From assembly GCA_002705485.1 (NCBI GenBank), contig PAGT01000005.1, forward strand, positions 1 through 9,472: a DNA stretch of 9,472 bases, written 5' to 3'. The translations under genes and the position numbers were made by a program. The DNA comes from Flavobacteriales bacterium (GTDB lineage Bacteria; Bacteroidota; Bacteroidia; Flavobacteriales; Flavobacteriaceae). This document shows positions 5,387 through 9,472 of this stretch, in pieces (within the stretch, counting starts at the first letter, position 1; each line of letters opens with the position of its first letter). The notes under the pieces are model-generated. The model saw only the letters and a list, made by a program, of their open reading frames with translations. It was not told the DNA's origin and did no database searches.

Positions 5387-6100
5387 ATGAACCTTAAGTC
5401 TTATTTTTCAAAAAAAAGGAGTGGCATCCAATTTTCTTATTATTCTAAACTTAACACTGTTAAGGGTAATATCTTGCTCAATTCAATGCCAAAATCCGGA
5501 ACGCATTTTTTTAAAGCACTTCTCCAAGGTATGGGTTATAGGTTTTGTGGACATATTTCAGCTGATAATTCTTACAATATTTCGCTTATTAGGCATGGAA
5601 AAAATTTTTTTACTGCTCATACAAGAAAAGATATTGACGGTGGAATAAAATTTTTAACCATAAGAGATCCCCTTTCAATGACACTTTCTCAGGCTTATTA
5701 TATAAAAAAACGTTCAGACCATTCCAGACATAATCTATATAAGGAACTTAACCTAGAGCAATCCATGCTGGCAATATTAGAAGGAAGCAAAGATATAAAA
5801 CCTTTACTTAATCGTTATTTTTCAATGTTTGATTGGGCCAAAAGAAATAATGCCCGAATACTTGATTTTGATGATTTTAAGATGGCCCCACAACTAATGC
5901 AAAAGGTTCTCAATGTACCTAATTTTGATAAAAATAAAGTAAATCATCAACTAGATGGATGGACTCCTACAAAAAGAGTTGGTAATAGAGAAGTTGAGGC
6001 TGACTTTCTGAATGAGTTTAATTTGAATCATCGAAATATATTAAAAGATTATTATGCTGTTTATGAAAGTATGCTTAAACAAAGACCATATGATATTTAA
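5387..6100 (+). CDS. PAPS-dependent sulfotransferase 1
   Basis: This 237-residue protein probably moves sulfate from PAPS to a hydroxyl or amino group of the locus glycan or its lipid-linked precursor. The 5'-phosphosulfate loop is NSMPKSGTHF (32-41), matching the PKSGTxW/F pattern. KNFFTAH (72-78) resembles the segment with the catalytic His (here H78). The 3'-phosphate motif is LTIRDPLSMTLSQAYY (90-105), with R93 and S101 at the canonical R-x7-S spacing. KRVGN (197-201) resembles the late KGxxG element of classical sulfotransferases. There is no signal peptide or membrane span, so action is cytoplasmic. The chosen ATG is 14 bases after ugd; a further ATG overlaps at 5381 out of frame, and no Shine-Dalgarno decides. 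The gene overlaps the flippase by 11 bases. Sugar acceptor and position cannot be predicted. Confidence 0.87.
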   Translation: MNLKSYFSKKRSGIQFSYYSKLNTVKGNILLNSMPKSGTHFFKALLQGMGYRFCGHISADNSYNISLIRHGKNFFTAHTRKDIDGGIKFLTIRDPLSMTLSQAYYIKKRSDHSRHNLYKELNLEQSMLAILEGSKDIKPLLNRYFSMFDWAKRNNARILDFDDFKMAPQLMQKVLNVPNFDKNKVNHQLDGWTPTKRVGNREVEADFLNEFNLNHRNILKDYYAVYESMLKQRPYDI

Positions 6101-7298
6101 CTTATTTCAAAAGTATTCTGCAGTTTTTTCAAAGTTTCTAAACACTCTTCTAATAGTAGTTTTTATTGGGCTTGAAGAATTGGGTCTATATGCCTTTCTC
6201 TTGGCTTCATCGAACATATTTGCCTCTATCGCAGGTCTAGGATTGAGAGATATATTTGTAAGAGAATTTCTTAAAAAAAAAGGAAAAGATAATGACCAGA
6301 TATATTTTGTTTTATTTTGTGAGATTTTAATTAAAATTAGCTTAATCCTCTCCTCATTAATAGTTCTTTTGATAATTAATTTTACTAATATAAATTTTTG
6401 GCATGCGTTATCTGTGATCTTTTTAGGTATTGCTGAAACATCATCACAAATGACATCTCAAAAATTAAGAGCAATTGGTCATAACACCATCTCACAGCTA
6501 TGTCTAAATGTTAGACCAATTATTGTTTCATTATCTTTATTAGTTTGCTATTTTGTATCATCAGCTTTTCTTCAAAACTATTTCATTCAAATTGCAGTTA
6601 TTTCATATCTACTCCCAGCTATGTTTTTTTACTTATATTGGTTATTAAAATATAAAAAGTTATTTAGTATCAATCTCAGATATAAAGAATTTAACAAAAA
6701 TTTAAGAAATTTTTTACCAGAGCTTCCAGGCTTGCTTGCTCTTTCAATTGGAAACAAGGCAACCTCAAGAATTGACGTTATATTTGTTTCATCTTTTTTG
6801 GGAATGACTGCTGCAGGCATGTATCGGCTCATTACCCAACTTGTTATGATTGCTAATGCCTCTATTTATCCTATTGAGAGCTATTATAAAAAGAAATTGG
6901 CAATTACAATACAAAGTAAAGATAAATTTCAATCATCGCAGATTATGACGAAAGCATCGTTCTTAGGGTTCATTTTTTATATTTGTATATTGTTGCCAGC
7001 TTGCTTACTCTTTTATGTAATTCCATTTGAAGAATCAATTAAATATCAAGATGAATTTATTATCTCACTAATAATTGTAAGCTTAACGGGCTTAGTAAGA
7101 TCATTAGTGCCATTATTAAATAGCTATGTAGTTTTTATCAATAAAGTTAATAAAGCTGGATCAATTTTGTTTATTATAGTTTTAATCAGCACAATGCTGC
7201 ATTATTTTCTAGTGCCAATATACGGGTTGGTTGCTACTGCTTTAAATGTTTTTGCTGCAACATTGGTTTGGCGTATAATTGCAATGAGATTCCTGTAG
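6090..7298 (+). CDS. wzx: Wzx-type oligosaccharide flippase (MOP superfamily)
   Basis: This integral membrane protein probably flips an undecaprenyl-linked repeat unit to the periplasm. I choose the ATG at 6090, giving 402 residues, because the next helix then starts at once (MIFNLFQKYSAVFSK) as in other flippases; a longer frame opens at 6054 but its extra 12 codons are buried in the sulfotransferase gene. About 12 hydrophobic segments can be seen, for example near 15-40, 72-98, 106-118, 142-160, 166-187, 288-312, 323-348, 355-376 and 378-398. The internal stretch NKATSRIDVIFVSSFLG followed by AAGMYRLITQL (222-251) is typical of the Polysacc_synt family, which has a conserved AGxY there. The length is slightly below the usual 410-480. 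Its 11-base overlap with the sulfotransferase suggests coupled translation. The family assignment is firm; the sugar specificity is unknown. Confidence 0.82.
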   Translation: MIFNLFQKYSAVFSKFLNTLLIVVFIGLEELGLYAFLLASSNIFASIAGLGLRDIFVREFLKKKGKDNDQIYFVLFCEILIKISLILSSLIVLLIINFTNINFWHALSVIFLGIAETSSQMTSQKLRAIGHNTISQLCLNVRPIIVSLSLLVCYFVSSAFLQNYFIQIAVISYLLPAMFFYLYWLLKYKKLFSINLRYKEFNKNLRNFLPELPGLLALSIGNKATSRIDVIFVSSFLGMTAAGMYRLITQLVMIANASIYPIESYYKKKLAITIQSKDKFQSSQIMTKASFLGFIFYICILLPACLLFYVIPFEESIKYQDEFIISLIIVSLTGLVRSLVPLLNSYVVFINKVNKAGSILFIIVLISTMLHYFLVPIYGLVATALNVFAATLVWRIIAMRFL

Positions 7299-7328
7299 GA
7301 TCCTGAATCTAATTATATTATATTTTGA

Positions 7329-8042
7329 ATGTTTAGAATTTATCTCATAAAAAGAAAGCTAGCTCAAAAAATATCAAAAATTCTCTGGGCTGGACATGTC
7401 CTATCAAGGATTAAGGCATTTTTAAATTCATCACAGCACAGGGTCGTAAAGCATAATACAAAGATAGTTTTAGAGGGCCCGCCAAGATGTGGCAATAGTT
7501 CTGCCTTAAGGCTAGTAATTAGAAACAACAAATATTATTTAAATAAAATAGCAACTCACATTCATAGACCCTTTCAAATTTATTATGGTATTAAATTCGG
7601 TATACCTATGGTTATTATGTTAAGAAATCCAAGCATGAGCTGCGTCTCTCATGCATCTTTATTAATACAGCTTAAACAAGTAAAAATATCTAATAATAAA
7701 CAAAAAGAGCAATTACTTTTTCAGTGTTTTAGTGAATACATAGATTTTTTAAATTTACTAATTAAATATAACTTTAAAAATATATTAATATTTGAGGATT
7801 ACATAAAAAGACCAAACTTAGTAATTGAGCTTTTAAATTCTAATTACAATCTTGAGCTTGATAGTAATAGATCTTCTCATTCAACAAAAGAAAGTATTCA
7901 TGTGTATCCAAGTCAGGAAAGAGATGAAATTAAGAATCAATTTGAATTTATAATTCAAGATAGTAAAAAACTTCCAAAGATAATTGAAGAAGCTCAAAGA
8001 CTTTATAAAATAGCTTGTAAAAATAAAAGATCTTATTATTAA
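7329..8042 (+). CDS. Sulfotransferase 2 (PRxGN subtype)
   Basis: This 237-residue protein belongs to the PAPS sulfotransferase fold but is only remotely like the one at 5387-6100. The 5'-phosphosulfate loop is EGPPRCGNSSA (49-59), a variant of the PRSGNTF form, with Cys54 where Ser is usual. ATHIHRP (75-81) probably carries the catalytic His (H77 or H79). The 3'-phosphate motif is VIMLRNPSMSCVSHAS (95-110), with R99 and S107 at R-x7-S spacing. The N-terminal 45 residues are strongly basic and partly hydrophobic, which could form an amphipathic helix at the membrane. The ATG at 7329 follows a 30-base AT-rich gap without a Shine-Dalgarno. One base separates its stop from the next gene. It likely modifies the same glycan at another site or sugar; it could also be a degenerate paralogue. 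Confidence 0.75.
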   Translation: MFRIYLIKRKLAQKISKILWAGHVLSRIKAFLNSSQHRVVKHNTKIVLEGPPRCGNSSALRLVIRNNKYYLNKIATHIHRPFQIYYGIKFGIPMVIMLRNPSMSCVSHASLLIQLKQVKISNNKQKEQLLFQCFSEYIDFLNLLIKYNFKNILIFEDYIKRPNLVIELLNSNYNLELDSNRSSHSTKESIHVYPSQERDEIKNQFEFIIQDSKKLPKIIEEAQRLYKIACKNKRSYY

Positions 8043-8043
8043 A

Positions 8044-8940
8044 ATGTATATAAATAATTTAAAGCATTTATGGTGTAGTGGTATGCGTAGATCAGGCACA
8101 ACGGCTATTTGGAAAATGTTCAGAGGGATGAAGGGGTATGATTGCTATAATGAGCCATTTAATCCAATATTATTTGAAAATCTACCAAATAATCATTTTA
8201 AAAAAACCTGGGATGAGTTTATAAAGTTATGGGACGAAGATTATGTCAATTTCAAGTCTTCATTTTGCACAATTAGTCCTGAAGAAGAGCTTCTAGGAGA
8301 GTTGACCAATGAACAGCTAAAATACCTTTTGTATTTATCAAAAAATCCTTCAATAATTGATTTTAGTCGCATCGGTTTTAAGGTTGAGGATATACTAAAT
8401 AGATTCCCAGATACAGCGATACTATTTTTGTTTAGATCACCAATTGCTTTTGCATCTTCTCATATTATTAATTCAGAAAATAATAAATTTTTAAGACAGG
8501 CATATTCCAAAAGATTCTTCTTTTCTTCGTTTATAAAGTTTGATTCTTGGGGTATGGAATCTATTATTAAAAATAATAAATTTAAAAATTATATTGATTT
8601 GTTAAATATCTCACCTAGAAAAAAACTCAATAAGCTAAAAAGCTATGAATTGCTTATTTTATATTGGCTAGTTAGAAGGCGTTTGGCAAACAATATAAAA
8701 AGAAATGATAAAAATAATAGGGTATATATTGGGGTCTATGAACGTATTCTTGAAAATAATTGCAATGAATTCTCAGATGCAATATCAGCATTAGGTATTA
8801 AGATTTCTGACTTAAAAACTTCACACCTTAGGCCGTTCAGATTGGGTCACAAACCTGATTCAACTCTATGGGAGCTTGCATGTAGGAATGTTGGTTTTAC
8901 CAATTTAGAGTTAGAAGAATATATTTACTATTTTAAGTAA
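8044..8940 (+). CDS. Sulfotransferase 3
   Basis: This third sulfotransferase, 298 residues, is of another subtype. The 5'-phosphosulfate loop sits close to the N-terminus as CSGMRRSGTTAIWKMF (11-26). It is followed by YDCYNEPFNP (32-41), and an EP pair after the first strand is common in Stf0/NodH-like enzymes. DFSRIGFKVEDILNRFPDTAILFLFRSPIAF (106-136) has the usual acceptor-region Arg/Lys pair, then the strand leading to the 3'-phosphate motif; R131 and S139 keep R-x7-S spacing. The C-terminal half (150-298) is rich in Lys, Arg and Asn and has no motif I recognise; it probably forms the acceptor pocket. The start ATG lies one base after the preceding stop, so translation is likely coupled. 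The G+C of sampled lines is about 26%, the lowest region seen. The class is well supported; the substrate is unknown. Confidence 0.82.
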   Translation: MYINNLKHLWCSGMRRSGTTAIWKMFRGMKGYDCYNEPFNPILFENLPNNHFKKTWDEFIKLWDEDYVNFKSSFCTISPEEELLGELTNEQLKYLLYLSKNPSIIDFSRIGFKVEDILNRFPDTAILFLFRSPIAFASSHIINSENNKFLRQAYSKRFFFSSFIKFDSWGMESIIKNNKFKNYIDLLNISPRKKLNKLKSYELLILYWLVRRRLANNIKRNDKNNRVYIGVYERILENNCNEFSDAISALGIKISDLKTSHLRPFRLGHKPDSTLWELACRNVGFTNLELEEYIYYFK

Positions 8941-9003
8941 TATCTCTCCTAGTTTTTGTAGCTACATAACAATCTTGTAGGTAATATATAATTTGACCAT
9001 ATT

Positions 9004-9472
9004 ATGAATCGATTCTTTTTACCTATTGAGCTAAATCTTGCAAGACTCTTAATTATATCATCCAGTCTTTTATGGTATCCGTTAACTTCTTCAGGTATTA
9101 AATTGCATCAACTCATAATTATATTATTGGCATCAATAGGGATTATGAGTGGAAACCTTATTAAGCATTTTATTTTTTCTATTCAAAAAAGCCCTTTTTT
9201 AATTATTTTTATTACACTTTGGTTTTGCATACTTTTTACCTTTACTGCACTATATGATGCGCCATGGAGCCCTATTAAGATAATTTCTTTTTATCTTATG
9301 TTCATTGTCAGCAATTATGGAGTTTATATATTAATAAAAGAAAGAAATGAGTCCTTTCTTTTAAAAATATTAAATCAATCCCTGATTATCTTTTTATTTG
9401 TTTTTTTATTTCTAACAGGCTTGGAGGTATCTGAAGTTTTTAATATTTTCTATAAGGCGATAATAAATGCCA
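9004..9472 (+). CDS. Multi-span membrane protein, candidate Wzy polymerase or O-antigen ligase (3' end outside the window)
   Basis: An uninterrupted frame runs from the ATG at 9004 to the right edge, giving 156 codons without a stop. It starts MNRFFLPIELNLARLLIISS and has hydrophobic segments near residues 13-29, 36-50, 63-83, 93-112 and 125-141. The short loops between them are typical of Wzy polymerases and WaaL-like ligases, which have 10-12 spans; their diagnostic large periplasmic loop would lie beyond the window. No sequence motif identifies it, since these proteins are very divergent. The guess rests on topology and on the locus, which has Wzz and Wzx but no other polymerase candidate. 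The ATG has no Shine-Dalgarno; 63 bases separate it from the preceding gene, the largest gap in the locus. Confidence 0.6.
   Translation, partial: MNRFFLPIELNLARLLIISSSLLWYPLTSSGIKLHQLIIILLASIGIMSGNLIKHFIFSIQKSPFLIIFITLWFCILFTFTALYDAPWSPIKIISFYLMFIVSNYGVYILIKERNESFLLKILNQSLIIFLFVFLFLTGLEVSEVFNIFYKAIINA

Noticed and set aside
5421..5648. Second forward frame inside sulfotransferase 1
   Set aside because: It overlaps the PAPS loop of the real gene and has no domain signal.
6054..6089. Longer N-terminus for the flippase starting at 6054
   Set aside because: The extra 12 residues are polar, lie within the sulfotransferase gene and have no binding site; the ATG at 6090 gives the expected N-terminus and an ordinary 11-base overlap.
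8957..8966. Ten-base palindrome TGTAGCTACA in the gap before the last gene
   Set aside because: Too short to stand out, no T-run behind it and no second copy in the gap; could be an operator but nothing supports it.

Overview
The window looks like chromosome of an AT-rich, probably marine, gammaproteobacterium. The main evidence is gene order. uvrC and pgsA overlap, and they are followed on the same strand by tRNA-Cys(GCA) and tRNA-Leu(UAA), which is the order known from Escherichia coli (uvrC-pgsA-glyW-cysT-leuZ), here without glyW. The Ugd protein also follows the E. coli Ugd sequence closely along its whole length. Very low G+C, short spacers and several sulfotransferases suggest an open-ocean lineage of the SAR86 kind; that lineage guess is inference.

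Layout. (1) Positions 1-2015 are core genes: the 3' end of uvrC (DNA repair), pgsA (phosphatidylglycerolphosphate synthase) and kdsD (arabinose-5-phosphate isomerase for Kdo). They are joined by ATGA overlaps and read as one operon. (2) Positions 2027-3136 hold tRNA-Cys and tRNA-Leu. Between them sits an overlapping two-gene cassette that E. coli lacks at this place: an APS-kinase-like P-loop protein and a small HxGH/ISxTKIR nucleotidylyltransferase. In the lines I counted by hand the cassette is clearly richer in G+C than the genes further right. (3) From 3261 to the right edge there is a surface-polysaccharide locus: a Wzz-type chain-length regulator, Ugd (UDP-glucuronate supply), a PAPS-type sulfotransferase, a Wzx-type flippase, two more sulfotransferases of different subtype, and the start of a multi-membrane-span protein that could be the Wzy polymerase or a ligase.

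How the genes fit together. Ugd makes UDP-glucuronic acid. Glycosyltransferases, none of which lie in this window, would build a repeat unit. The sulfotransferases would add sulfate from PAPS, Wzx would flip the lipid-linked unit, and Wzy with Wzz would polymerise it and set its length. The expected product is an acidic, sulfated O-antigen or capsule. The locus starts right after tRNA-Leu, and its G+C falls to roughly a quarter in the lines counted, as expected for a variable glycan island next to a tRNA. All genes are on the + strand. No insertion sequence, integrase, CRISPR array or rRNA was seen. The best candidates for something undescribed are the kinase/nucleotidylyltransferase pair held between the two tRNAs and the three-sulfotransferase glycan locus.
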